Shown here: positions 34,992 through 44,673 of the stretch, in pieces
How the letters are laid out: every line of letters starts with the position of its first letter
How positions within the stretch are numbered: position 1 is the stretch's first letter
From: an uncultured Draconibacterium sp.
GTDB lineage: Bacteria; Bacteroidota; Bacteroidia; Bacteroidales; Prolixibacteraceae
DNA length: 64,000 bases
Direction of reading: 5' to 3'
Assembly (NCBI RefSeq): GCF_963677155.1
Contig: NZ_OY781884.1
Coordinates: 4,646,501 to 4,710,500 of the forward strand
The notes under the pieces: generated by a model
Database searches by the model: none
Seen by the model: only the letters and a program-made list of their open reading frames with translations
Told to the model about the DNA's origin: nothing
Translations under genes and position numbers: made by a program

Positions 34992-35420
34992 TTAACTAAT
35001 CGTAAGTATATCGCCGTTTTTTTGCACGCTATATTTTTTCAGGCTGGTAGTTGCCGGTCCGTTTACAACAGCTCCGGCGGTTGTAAAGCGAGACGAATGA
35101 CATGGACAAAGTACATCGCCACTGGCATGGTTGTAGGCCACTGTACATCCCTGGTGCGTACATATTTTTGAAAGTGCCAGATAAGTACTATCGCCTGTCC
35201 TGAAAATCATAATATTTCCTTCGTAAACAGAACCGCCAATGGTTCCCAAATCCGCGTAGGTTGAACTGCCTAGATCGATAGTTAAATCACTATCAGGATT
35301 ATCCGGATCGTCAGGTACAAAATCGTCATCGCTACTTGAGCAGGCACTTAAAATTGCAGGTGCAGTTAACAGAATGCTGCCACCATAAGCAAACTTTTTG
35401 ATGAATTCTTTTCTATCCAT
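34992..35420 (-). CDS. Rieske [2Fe-2S] lipoprotein
   Basis: 142 aa. The N-terminus 'MDRKEFIKKFAYGGSILLTA' followed by 'PAILSACSSSDDD' is a lipoprotein signal (lipobox LSAC). The Rieske cluster ligands are 'CTHQGC' and 'CPCHSSRF', each giving one Cys and one His, with the disulphide cysteines in place. The whole mature domain (about 105 residues) is the Rieske fold; there are no other domains. No cytochrome b or bc1 genes adjoin, so this is an orphan periplasmic redox protein. Partner unknown. Confidence 0.9.
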   Translation of the reverse strand: MDRKEFIKKFAYGGSILLTAPAILSACSSSDDDFVPDDPDNPDSDLTIDLGSSTYADLGTIGGSVYEGNIMIFRTGDSTYLALSKICTHQGCTVAYNHASGDVLCPCHSSRFTTAGAVVNGPATTSLKKYSVQKNGDILTIS

Positions 35421-35497
35421 AATTGTTTTATTGAATGATTGAAAGTATAAACACCAAAAAGTCTTTTATTGTTCAGAGTACATGAAGTAATGGCGGT

Positions 35498-38400
35498 TTA
35501 TTTTAACTCACATACCTTTTCCAATTCGCCGGTGTGCAGATACCACAAGAAACCACTAACCTTTGCAAAACCTGTATTCTGTAAAACTTTGGCATATTCT
35601 TTTACCTGGTACAGGTACTTGTCTTGTCGTTCTCCGGTTTTGTAATCAACTACAATTGCTTCATCGCCCGAGAACATTATCCGGTCGGGGCGCAACAGTT
35701 TATCCGAAGTCAGCAGGTCGCGTTCGTTCAGTACTTCGTAACTGTCATCAAACCATCTTTTAACTTCGGGTAGTTGAAGGTTATTTTGTATGCTCGTAAG
35801 TATTTCATCAAACTCTGTCTTTGATACTTTTCCATCCTGCAGAGCCTGTAAACAAGCAGCGTCGGCATCATCAGCCAATACAATTTCGGATAATATATCG
35901 TGAATGATTTTTCCTGTATTTTTAACGGAGTGTTGTTGCTCGTTCTTAATCAAAAAATCTTCGCCATTCAATCGCAGACTAATCTTATCCGAGATGTCGT
36001 TAAAGTGGTACTTTTGGATTAAAATGGCTTTCTGATCTTCGTCATCCTGTTGCTTTTGTGCAATACTGCCAAATTCAAAACGGTCTTGTTCTTCGTTAAA
36101 GCATTCGGCAAATTCCTCCTGCTTACTTTGGTTGGCCAGTGCTTTATGTAATAAATAATGAATTGGTTTACCCGAAGCTGAACTATTACGGCTTTCTTTT
36201 GGCATGGGGCAATTGGCGATTAGCATCGAGGCGGCACGCGTAAAAGCTACATAAACCAGGTTGAGCGTATCAATGTAATAATTCATTTTTTCCTCGAAGT
36301 ACATGGGCGCAAATTCCGATGTTTCCATGTGTTTACCTGCCTGTATCGGTAGTAACGGGAATTTGTTAAATGGCTCAGAAACTGGCTTGCACCAAAGCAA
36401 AGGAGCTGTTGTTCCACTCCAGCTGGTTTTCCAGTCGAGGTAGGGGAGCAGAACAGCTTTAAATTCCAGTCCTTTTGATTTGTGCACGGTCATCAGGCGA
36501 ATGGAGCTTATATCTTCGTTTACATTTACCGAAGTGTTGCTGCCTTTTTCGTTCCACCAGTACAACAGGTTCGACAGGTCGTTCGACAATGATATCTTTA
36601 ATTCGCCCGCTTTATCGATTAGTGTCTGCAGAAATGGCAATTCCGATTCAAAATTGAACAAGCCAAAAAGCGAACAAATATGTGTGATGGTTTCATCAAG
36701 AGAGGTAAGTAAAACTTTACGTTTTACCTGTTCGAGTTTACCGGCTAATTCGGCCTCAAATTCTTCGTCAAAGCCGTGTTGCAGATGCCAGTCGGAATAA
36801 TCGTTAAAATCAAGCAGACTTTGTCCGTTGTTTGAATGAACCGGAATGCCCATCGTTTTTAGTCCGGGTTTTAGCCAGCTTTGCCACAGGTGTAGTAAGG
36901 TGGCCTGGGTAATTCTATTTTCCGGATCAATAAGCAGTTCGATAGTACTGATTACAAACAAAACGGCTTTTGATGCATGCAAAAACAAGGATTCGTTCGA
37001 TAGAACCGAAAGGTTATACTTTTTATTCTCTTCGAGTTTTGCAGCCGCTAAAAAGGCTTCAATAATCGGGCCGCCTTCTTTGTTTTTGCGAATTAAAATA
37101 GCGATGTCTTTGGCTTTAATTCCCTGATCCTGCAGGTATTTTACCTGCTCAACCAACTGGTTGGTGGCCGTTTCTTCAAAATCATCTTCCGGCAGGAAAT
37201 TAATTTGTGTAAAACCTGTTGCTTCTTCTTCTGACTTTCCTGCTTCTTGCTGGTAAGACGAATAAATATGATCAAATTTTTGAACGTAGGCCTCCCGGTT
37301 TTCAAGCGAACCGATCAGGTAATCCTGAAAAGCTGTTTTTAGCTCGCCAAAAATGGCATTGTTAAAAGCGATGATGTTTTTATCGCTTCGCCAGTTTTTT
37401 TCAAGGGTAAAATCCTGTTTTTGTTGCGGCGAAAACTGTGTATCCAGCTGTTCGGCCAAAATGCTCCAGTCGCTGTTACGCCAGCGGTAAATCGATTGCT
37501 TTACATCGCCCACAATGAGGTTCGCATTTCCTTCGGCCAGCGAGTTTTCAAGCAGCGGCCTAAAATTTTTCCACTGTAAGCCCGAGGTGTCCTGAAACTC
37601 ATCAAGCATAAAGTATTTGTAATAATTGCCTATTTTTTCGTATACAAAAGGCGAATCGCTTTGCCCTATAATTTTACTCAGCAAAAGATTGGAGTCGGAA
37701 AGTTGCAATGCCCCTTTTTCCTGTTGTATTTGTTTTATTTCCTCTTTCAGGTCGCTAAGAATTCCCAACATTCGCAATTGTCGGAGCGCTGCTTGGGCAG
37801 TGTTGTATCGTGTTGTATTCGACGTATAAAACTCAACCAGGCCGATTAGTCCCGGTTGAAGTTTTGTGTCAACCAAATTATGGATTTCTGCCGCTTGTTT
37901 GTGTTTTGCTGAATACCATTTTTCAGCGTCTTCGCAAGCTGTAAGAACACGAGAACCCGGTTCTTTTATTTCGCCATTGGCAAGCGATTGAATGTATCCG
38001 GCAACTCCCGATTTTTTATACGAGAAGTCGTCAACCGAAAATCCATTGCTAAAAATGTCGTTAAATAAAGCTTGTGCTTTGTCTTTTATCTCTTTTTCAA
38101 ATTGGCGGATAATCTGGCGCAGTTCTTTTCCAAATTCATTCAGGTTTTCGCGGTTATAAACCGATTCGCCTTCATCAGGGAAAAACACCTGGAACGATTC
38201 TTTAAAAAGCTCTTTTCCCAGGTTTTGTATATCATCGTCGATGCGCTGGCTGCGGTTGGCTTCAATCTTTTCTTTACTATACTCGCGTAACCATTTCAGC
38301 AGGTCTTTATCATCGTTAACTCGTGCCAGCAAACGGTCGGAGGCTTCCTGTAAAAGCAGGTCATTGTCGAGTTCCACCGTAAAGTTAGGCGAAATACCCA

Positions 38401-38758
38401 GCTCGCGATTAAACGACTTGATTACTTTTTGAGTAAACGAATCGATGGTGTTTATTGAAAAACGATTGTAGTCGTGCAGAATATTTTTGAGCACTTCTTT
38501 GGCGCGCTGCCGAATGAATTGCTCGGTGTAATTGTTGTCTTTTTGCAGTGGCTCTATGTAGGGCGAATCTTTCTCAATGGCCAGCAAATGCAGTTGTTCG
38601 AGAATCCTGCTTTTCATTTCGTTGGTGGCCTTGTTGGTAAAAGTTACTGCCAGAATATGTTTGTAGTTGTACGGGTTGCTCAGAATAATTTTCAGGTATT
38701 CAACAACCAGTTGAAAGGTTTTTCCCGATCCGGCAGAAGCTTTGTAAACTGTAAGCAT
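35498..38758 (-). CDS. UvrD/AddA-like helicase with C-terminal PD-(D/E)XK nuclease
   Basis: 1086 aa. Walker A is 'VYKASAGSGKTFQLVVEYL' at the N-terminus, motif Ia 'HILAVTFTNKATNEMK', motif II-III 'YFMLDEFQDTSGLQWKNF', 'LIVGDVKQSIYRWRN', and motifs V-VI 'IRLMTVHKSKGLEFKAVLLP', 'LVYVAFTRAASMLI'. The C-terminal nuclease has 'IMFSGDEAIVVDYKTGE' (D-xn-DYK), and the fold is that of AddA/RecB-like exonuclease subunits. AddA-type enzymes need an AddB partner with an iron-sulphur nuclease; none lies next to it. The gene is leftward and precedes the Rieske gene after 77 bases. Confidence 0.92.
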   Translation of the reverse strand: MLTVYKASAGSGKTFQLVVEYLKIILSNPYNYKHILAVTFTNKATNEMKSRILEQLHLLAIEKDSPYIEPLQKDNNYTEQFIRQRAKEVLKNILHDYNRFSINTIDSFTQKVIKSFNRELGISPNFTVELDNDLLLQEASDRLLARVNDDKDLLKWLREYSKEKIEANRSQRIDDDIQNLGKELFKESFQVFFPDEGESVYNRENLNEFGKELRQIIRQFEKEIKDKAQALFNDIFSNGFSVDDFSYKKSGVAGYIQSLANGEIKEPGSRVLTACEDAEKWYSAKHKQAAEIHNLVDTKLQPGLIGLVEFYTSNTTRYNTAQAALRQLRMLGILSDLKEEIKQIQQEKGALQLSDSNLLLSKIIGQSDSPFVYEKIGNYYKYFMLDEFQDTSGLQWKNFRPLLENSLAEGNANLIVGDVKQSIYRWRNSDWSILAEQLDTQFSPQQKQDFTLEKNWRSDKNIIAFNNAIFGELKTAFQDYLIGSLENREAYVQKFDHIYSSYQQEAGKSEEEATGFTQINFLPEDDFEETATNQLVEQVKYLQDQGIKAKDIAILIRKNKEGGPIIEAFLAAAKLEENKKYNLSVLSNESLFLHASKAVLFVISTIELLIDPENRITQATLLHLWQSWLKPGLKTMGIPVHSNNGQSLLDFNDYSDWHLQHGFDEEFEAELAGKLEQVKRKVLLTSLDETITHICSLFGLFNFESELPFLQTLIDKAGELKISLSNDLSNLLYWWNEKGSNTSVNVNEDISSIRLMTVHKSKGLEFKAVLLPYLDWKTSWSGTTAPLLWCKPVSEPFNKFPLLPIQAGKHMETSEFAPMYFEEKMNYYIDTLNLVYVAFTRAASMLIANCPMPKESRNSSASGKPIHYLLHKALANQSKQEEFAECFNEEQDRFEFGSIAQKQQDDEDQKAILIQKYHFNDISDKISLRLNGEDFLIKNEQQHSVKNTGKIIHDILSEIVLADDADAACLQALQDGKVSKTEFDEILTSIQNNLQLPEVKRWFDDSYEVLNERDLLTSDKLLRPDRIMFSGDEAIVVDYKTGERQDKYLYQVKEYAKVLQNTGFAKVSGFLWYLHTGELEKVCELK

Positions 38759-38820
38759 GAATGTGATCTGAGTTTAAAGTTCAGTTTTTAAAGATAAGAT
38801 TTTGCGAGGAGGAAGCAAGG

Positions 38821-39366
38821 CTAAAATCCCGGAGGTCCCATTCTGTTTTGTTGAATGCTGATGCTGGTTTCGATTTTAAATTTCTTTGAAACTTTATACT
38901 GCATAAACATAGTAGAACCGTAAGTGTCAAAATAGTTTGAGTTCTGATTGGGTAGGGGAGCCGACAAAACAGAATTTGCCCCGTAACTGTAACCGCCAAT
39001 TACAAATTTATCGCCCAATTCAAATGCTTCAGAACTTAGCATCTCAGCATTGTAGTAGTATGGGGAAACAATATCAGATCCATGAAATGATAACCCAGTA
39101 TAATTGAATTGAGGAACCGCTGCCAGTGCCAGCGTATAGCGACTTTGGTAGAACTGGTTCATGTCAAATTCCGGAAGCTGTAAATCACTCATCAGGTAAC
39201 TGCCATCAATCCCGCCGTTAATCAGGTTGTAATATTCAATTTGGCGCTGCAATTGTACTTCGCTCGAATCAACTTCTCCAAAATCCATTTGCAAACCTTG
39301 CTGGGCAAACGTTTGCAGGCCACAAAACAGAAGAATTATAACTAAAACTGATCGCATAGCTTTCAT
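38821..39366 (-). CDS. Hypothetical exported protein (beta-rich C-terminus)
   Basis: 181 aa; signal peptide 'MKAMRSVLVIILLFCGLQTF' (an inner ATG at residue 4 is equally possible). The mature chain begins 'AQQGLQMDFGEVDSSEVQLQ', followed by a helical linker and, from about residue 80, aromatic beta-strand pairs ('FVIGGYSYGANSVLSAPLP', 'YGSTMFMQYKVSKKFKIETS'). It ends 'RMGPPGF'. The last strands resemble a small transmembrane hairpin of an outer membrane protein, but the size is too small for a barrel on its own. No family recognised. It lies 65 bases downstream of dapA on the same strand. Confidence 0.65.
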   Translation of the reverse strand: MKAMRSVLVIILLFCGLQTFAQQGLQMDFGEVDSSEVQLQRQIEYYNLINGGIDGSYLMSDLQLPEFDMNQFYQSRYTLALAAVPQFNYTGLSFHGSDIVSPYYYNAEMLSSEAFELGDKFVIGGYSYGANSVLSAPLPNQNSNYFDTYGSTMFMQYKVSKKFKIETSISIQQNRMGPPGF

Positions 39367-39431
39367 AATATATTGCTATACAAAAGTACCATTTATTACG
39401 AGGGGAATCAAAAATGTGAGCTTAAAAACTG

Positions 39432-40313
39432 TTAACGCATTATCAGTTCGTGACGCTGTTTTATCTCGTCATAAAGTCCGTTGCTGATTTTGTATAACGG
39501 CAAACGAAGGATATTTTCGATAGTTCCCTGAATATTCATCAGTGCTTTAATTCCTCCCGGATTACCTTCGCGGAACAGGAGTTGGAACATCTCAATTAGT
39601 TCGAAATGTATTTTTTGTGCTCCGTCAAAATCATTGTCGAGGGCCAGATGCATCATTTTGCTGATTTTTTCAGGATAAGCATTTGCAGCAACTGATATTA
39701 CTCCTTTCCCGCCAATGGCGGAAATGGTAATGGCTAGCAAATCGTCGCCGGAAATAACAGTAAAATCATCAGAAGTATATTTCCCGATTTTGGTCATTTG
39801 TGAGTGTTCTCCCGATGCTTCTTTAACCGCTACAATTTTATCCGATGCTTCCGCCAAACGTCCTACAGTAGTTGCATCAAGGTTTACTCCGGTACGGGAT
39901 GGTACATTGTAGAGAATAACCGGAACCGGACTGGCTTTTGCAACTTCAAGATAATGGTGGTACATTCCTTCCTGAGAAGGTTTGTTGTAGTACGGTGTAA
40001 CAACCAGAATTCCGTCGATACCTTCAAAATTAAATTTGTCGATTTGATTGCACATGGTACGGGTGTCGTTTCCGCCCATTCCAACAACAACCGGCAAACC
40101 ATTGGCTTTTTCTTTCACCAGTTCAACCACATGTGCTTTTTCATCGTTGCTCAGTGTGGCGGTTTCTGCAGTGGTGCCAAGAGCTACCAAATAATCCATG
40201 CCACCTTTTGCCTGATTCTCGATTATGGTTTCAAGTGCTTTGTAATCAACCTGATCGTTTGTGGTGAATGGAGTAATTAGCGCTACTCCTGCGCCTGTGA
40301 AATATCGACTCAT
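39432..40313 (-). CDS. dapA: 4-hydroxy-tetrahydrodipicolinate synthase
   Basis: 293 aa Schiff-base aldolase of the lysine/DAP pathway, condensing pyruvate with aspartate semialdehyde. 'GAGVALITPFTTNDQVDYKA' starts the barrel, 'LVALGTTAETATLSNDEKAH' holds the Thr-Thr of the catalytic triad, 'PVVVGMGGNDTRTM' and 'GILVVTPYYNKPSQEGMYHH' the Tyr pair; 'VPVILYNVPSRTGVNL' follows and 'KIVAVKEASGEHSQM' has the Schiff-base Lys. The ATG overlaps the DUF6913-type gene's stop by 4 bases. Confidence 0.96.
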   Translation of the reverse strand: MSRYFTGAGVALITPFTTNDQVDYKALETIIENQAKGGMDYLVALGTTAETATLSNDEKAHVVELVKEKANGLPVVVGMGGNDTRTMCNQIDKFNFEGIDGILVVTPYYNKPSQEGMYHHYLEVAKASPVPVILYNVPSRTGVNLDATTVGRLAEASDKIVAVKEASGEHSQMTKIGKYTSDDFTVISGDDLLAITISAIGGKGVISVAANAYPEKISKMMHLALDNDFDGAQKIHFELIEMFQLLFREGNPGGIKALMNIQGTIENILRLPLYKISNGLYDEIKQRHELIMR

Positions 40314-40828
40314 GTATCTGTTCTGTTGTTTAGTTGTGCAAGATAGAAAATTTGTTGCTCGGCCAGATACATTGCATCTTTATTTTGGTCAAGCTTAATA
40401 TTCAAATCAAAGTATGAATTGTCTGATTTGGAACTGCCAATTTTAAATTTGGCACGCGATAGGGCGGTAATATAATCGACGGCGTAATTTTTTTCGGCAG
40501 CCAGACACAGCAGCAGGTCGAAATCCATTTCGATGAAGTCACTTACTTTTTCGGGTTTTGGAATTCCCCACCAATTTCGGTCTTTTACTGTTAGCGAGTT
40601 GGTTTCGGCAGCTGGGTTTGAGTCGCTGTCGAATATACAGTAATCGCGGAATATTGCTCCCTGACGGTTGAAGTAATCGCGGAGATATTGCACGGCCGGC
40701 TTTTCCGATGGTTGCCAGAGTACTCCTACTTTTGAATGTAAAGCAAGATTTGGAATTACCGGTGTGCGTTGTTGCGCCGCCACCAGTTTATGGAGTTTTC
40801 GATAGGCATATTTTTCTTTCAATCCCAT
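40310..40828 (-). CDS. DUF6913-type protein
   Basis: 172 aa, cytoplasmic, no membrane segment. It starts 'MGLKEKYAYRKLHKLVAAQQ' and has the middle segment 'SKVGVLWQPSEKPAVQYLRD', then 'WWGIPKPEKVSDFIEMDFDL', 'LLCLAAEKNYAVDYITALSR' and 'AKFKIGSSKSDNSYFDLNIK'. I recall this family as DUF6913, found beside dapA in Bacteroidota. A Rossmann-like three-layer pattern is plausible. It is co-transcribed with dapA (4-base overlap) and lies 11 bases after the exported-protein gene, so a role in the DAP/lysine branch or cell wall is an inference from position only. Confidence 0.72.
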   Translation of the reverse strand: MGLKEKYAYRKLHKLVAAQQRTPVIPNLALHSKVGVLWQPSEKPAVQYLRDYFNRQGAIFRDYCIFDSDSNPAAETNSLTVKDRNWWGIPKPEKVSDFIEMDFDLLLCLAAEKNYAVDYITALSRAKFKIGSSKSDNSYFDLNIKLDQNKDAMYLAEQQIFYLAQLNNRTDT

Positions 40829-40839
40829 AATGCAGTGTC

Positions 40840-41415
40840 TTATTTTCTTTTCTTCTTTTTTGGATTACAGGTTTTGCAAAAATCACCCAGTCTACTCAGT
40901 TCTTCCAGCGACCATTTCATCCACTTATCAATTTCCGAATCGAGCGTACCGTTAAAGGTATCGCTTTCAACTTGCGACAGCAGTTTGGCGTGTTCGGCAA
41001 CCGCTTTTTGGTGCAGTTCCGACGGGCCTTTTGTCAGCATCGTTTTGCGTTCTTCGAAAAACTTTTTGCGCAGATTACGCGCCTGTATTTCGTACAGGTT
41101 AAAAATAAGTTGCTGGTAGCGTAATAAACGGGCTGTGGCTTCTTCTGTCCCCTCGTCGATGTATGATGCGTCTTTTTGAAAATAGCACGATACATTTTTA
41201 TTCATATTACGGATTAATAGCAGGTTCAGACCGTTTGTTTCGTACTTCACGGAAAAACTTCCCGAGGCCATTTGTATTTGCCCGCTGTTAGGTGCTTTTG
41301 CCTGAAAATCGCTTTTCTGAAGTTGATAGTCGGCCGACCACTCAATAACATTTTGAGCACGGGTCGTAACTGATAAGAGGAGTGTTATTGATAAAAGAAG
41401 AATTGTTTTTGTCAT
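40840..41415 (-). CDS. Hypothetical exported protein with lysine-rich tail
   Basis: 191 aa from the ATG at 41415, which begins a signal peptide 'MTKTILLLSITLLLSVTTRA'; the frame to 41460 adds 15 unneeded residues. The mature chain reads 'QNVIEWSADYQLQKSDFQAK', a short beta domain, then a long helical region ('EATARLLRYQQLIFNLYEIQ', 'HQKAVAEHAKLLSQVESDTF') and ends 'CKTCNPKKKKRK'. The helical part with 'DAxYIDEGTEEATARLLRYQ' and an FxxxWxxxEL-like motif resembles DUF922/peptidase-adjacent proteins only loosely. Not recognised. It is between ligA (57 bases) and the DUF6913-type gene. Confidence 0.68.
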   Translation of the reverse strand: MTKTILLLSITLLLSVTTRAQNVIEWSADYQLQKSDFQAKAPNSGQIQMASGSFSVKYETNGLNLLLIRNMNKNVSCYFQKDASYIDEGTEEATARLLRYQQLIFNLYEIQARNLRKKFFEERKTMLTKGPSELHQKAVAEHAKLLSQVESDTFNGTLDSEIDKWMKWSLEELSRLGDFCKTCNPKKKKRK

Positions 41416-41472
41416 ATTAAAAGCGGCGCGTTTAGCTTCAACTGAAATTTTTTGTGTCATTTTCTCTCTAAA

Positions 41473-43533
<2,061 letters not shown>

Positions 43534-43558
43534 TTAAAAAATGTAAGGGTTTTACAAT

Positions 43559-43751
43559 TTTTAATGGTACAAGGCTTTGGTACGCACGTCCGAACCTTCC
43601 GTACCTCGGTACAAGACCTTTGTACCATAGTACCGGTCTTTCGTACCAAAGTACCAGGCTTTCGTACTTCGGTAATTATCTTTCGTACGCCGGTACCAAA
43701 GGCAAGTACCAGGGTAATAATGCTTCGTACCAAAGTAATGATTCTTCGTAC
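43559..43751. repeat. Degenerate 21-bp tandem repeat of GTAC-N4-GTAC units
   Basis: GTAC starts at 43580, 43601, 43622, 43643, 43664, 43685, 43706, 43727 and 43748, exactly 21 bases apart without a single indel. A second GTAC (or GTAA/GTCC) follows at +8 in each unit, and a half unit with GTAC at 43567 begins the array. The consensus unit is GTACCAAAGTACCAGGCTTTC (21 bases, written here as GTAC + CAAA + GTAC + CAGGCTTTC). Because 21 is a multiple of three, frames stay open on both strands, but neither has a believable gene. It separates ligA from the redoxin gene. Confidence 0.9.
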
Positions 43752-43795
43752 CAACCGATTAAACAATTTGTACTCAAAATTCTTTATGTAGTAAA

Positions 43796-43800
43796 AGGAG
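43796..43800 (+). promoter_or_regulatory. Strong Shine-Dalgarno deciding the redoxin start
   Basis: AGGAG within AAAAGGAGAT lies 8 bases before the ATG at 43809. It argues against reading the upstream repeat as the N-terminus of the redoxin. Confidence 0.7.
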
Positions 43801-43808
43801 ATACAATT

Positions 43809-44393
43809 ATGGCATTTACACTCGAAATAGGCAAAAAAGCAATCGGTTTTGATCTTCCGGCTACCGACGGAAACAGCTATTCATTGGAAAGTTTTAAGGA
43901 CTCGAAATATTTAGTGGTGTTTTTTACCTGCAATCATTGTCCGTATGTGATAAACAGCGACGAAGTTACCCGAAAAACGGCTGAGCGGTTCAAGCCGTTG
44001 GGCGTTGAGTTTGTCGGAATTAACTCGAACAGCAAGAATACTTACAAAGAGGATGATTTCGACCACATGGTGGAACGAATGAAAGAACACCAGTTTCCGT
44101 GGAAATATTTGTACGATGAATCGCAGGAAGTGGCGTTGGCTTACGGTGCGCTGCGAACTCCGCATTTTTATGTTTTTGATGAAAACCGCGAATTGGTGTA
44201 CACCGGAAGGGGAGTTGATAGTCCGCGCGATGCCTCAAAAATTACGGTAAACGATCTGGCAAATGCGTTGGAAGAATTAACCCAGGGAAAGGTCATTTCT
44301 GTTCCGGTAACCAACCCGATTGGCTGCAATGTAAAATGGGATGGTAAAGAAAAACACTGGATGCCGGCCGATGCCTGCGATTTGGTTTGGTAG
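43809..44393 (+). CDS. Thioredoxin-family (AhpC/TSA-like) redoxin
   Basis: 194 aa from the ATG at 43809, which has a strong ribosome site; the in-frame extension to 43497 runs through the tandem repeat and is rejected. The fold is '[20 protein letters not shown]', '[16 protein letters not shown]' (CNHC in the position of the resolving/peroxidatic CxxC), '[20 protein letters not shown]', '[20 protein letters not shown]' and '[20 protein letters not shown]' with a cis-Pro. No signal peptide, so it is cytoplasmic. It would act as a thiol peroxidase or disulphide reductase; the substrate is unknown. Confidence 0.9.
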   Translation: MAFTLEIGKKAIGFDLPATDGNSYSLESFKDSKYLVVFFTCNHCPYVINSDEVTRKTAERFKPLGVEFVGINSNSKNTYKEDDFDHMVERMKEHQFPWKYLYDESQEVALAYGALRTPHFYVFDENRELVYTGRGVDSPRDASKITVNDLANALEELTQGKVISVPVTNPIGCNVKWDGKEKHWMPADACDLVW

Positions 44394-44673
44394 TGTTTCA
44401 AGGCAAAAGTTAAAAGTAAAAAGGCAAAAGTTGCGAGCTACGAGCTACGAGTGATAAGTTCTCAGTCTCAGTTCTCAGTCTCAGATTCCCATTTTACAAT
44501 TTATCAATATTACAATTTAACAATCTCCTTCAATCACACTGTCTCAAAGTCTCAGTGCTCAATCTATTCAATCTCAAAACCAATCTCCATCAATCTGCTC
44601 ATCCATCTTTCTTAAAAGCTTGTTAATAACTCCCTTTTTCATCCCACGTCATTCTTGTATATTTGCAGCACTT
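44394..44673. other. Gene-free spacer made of short repeated words
   Basis: The 280 bases between redoxin and topB hold successive low-complexity patches: 'aggcaaaag' words (44400-44430), 'gctacgagctacgag' (about 44437-44452), repeats of 'tctcagt' (44460-44485), 'ttacaattta' repeats (44490-44525) and 'caatct' words (44520-44605). No gene is seen. The last 15 bases contain the topB -7 box. Confidence 0.7.
44658..44665 (+). promoter_or_regulatory. Candidate -7 box for topB
   Basis: TATATTTG (TAnnTTTG) ends 8 bases before the topB ATG at 44674, which would give a very short or leaderless transcript. Confidence 0.5.

Noticed and set aside
43559-43751. Possible CRISPR array
   Set aside because: Units are 21 bases with no distinct spacers; GTAC cores are contiguous tandem copies, and there are no cas genes.
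44620-44673. Longer start for topB
   Set aside because: Family members begin at the EKPSxAK segment, and the candidate promoter lies within this extension.
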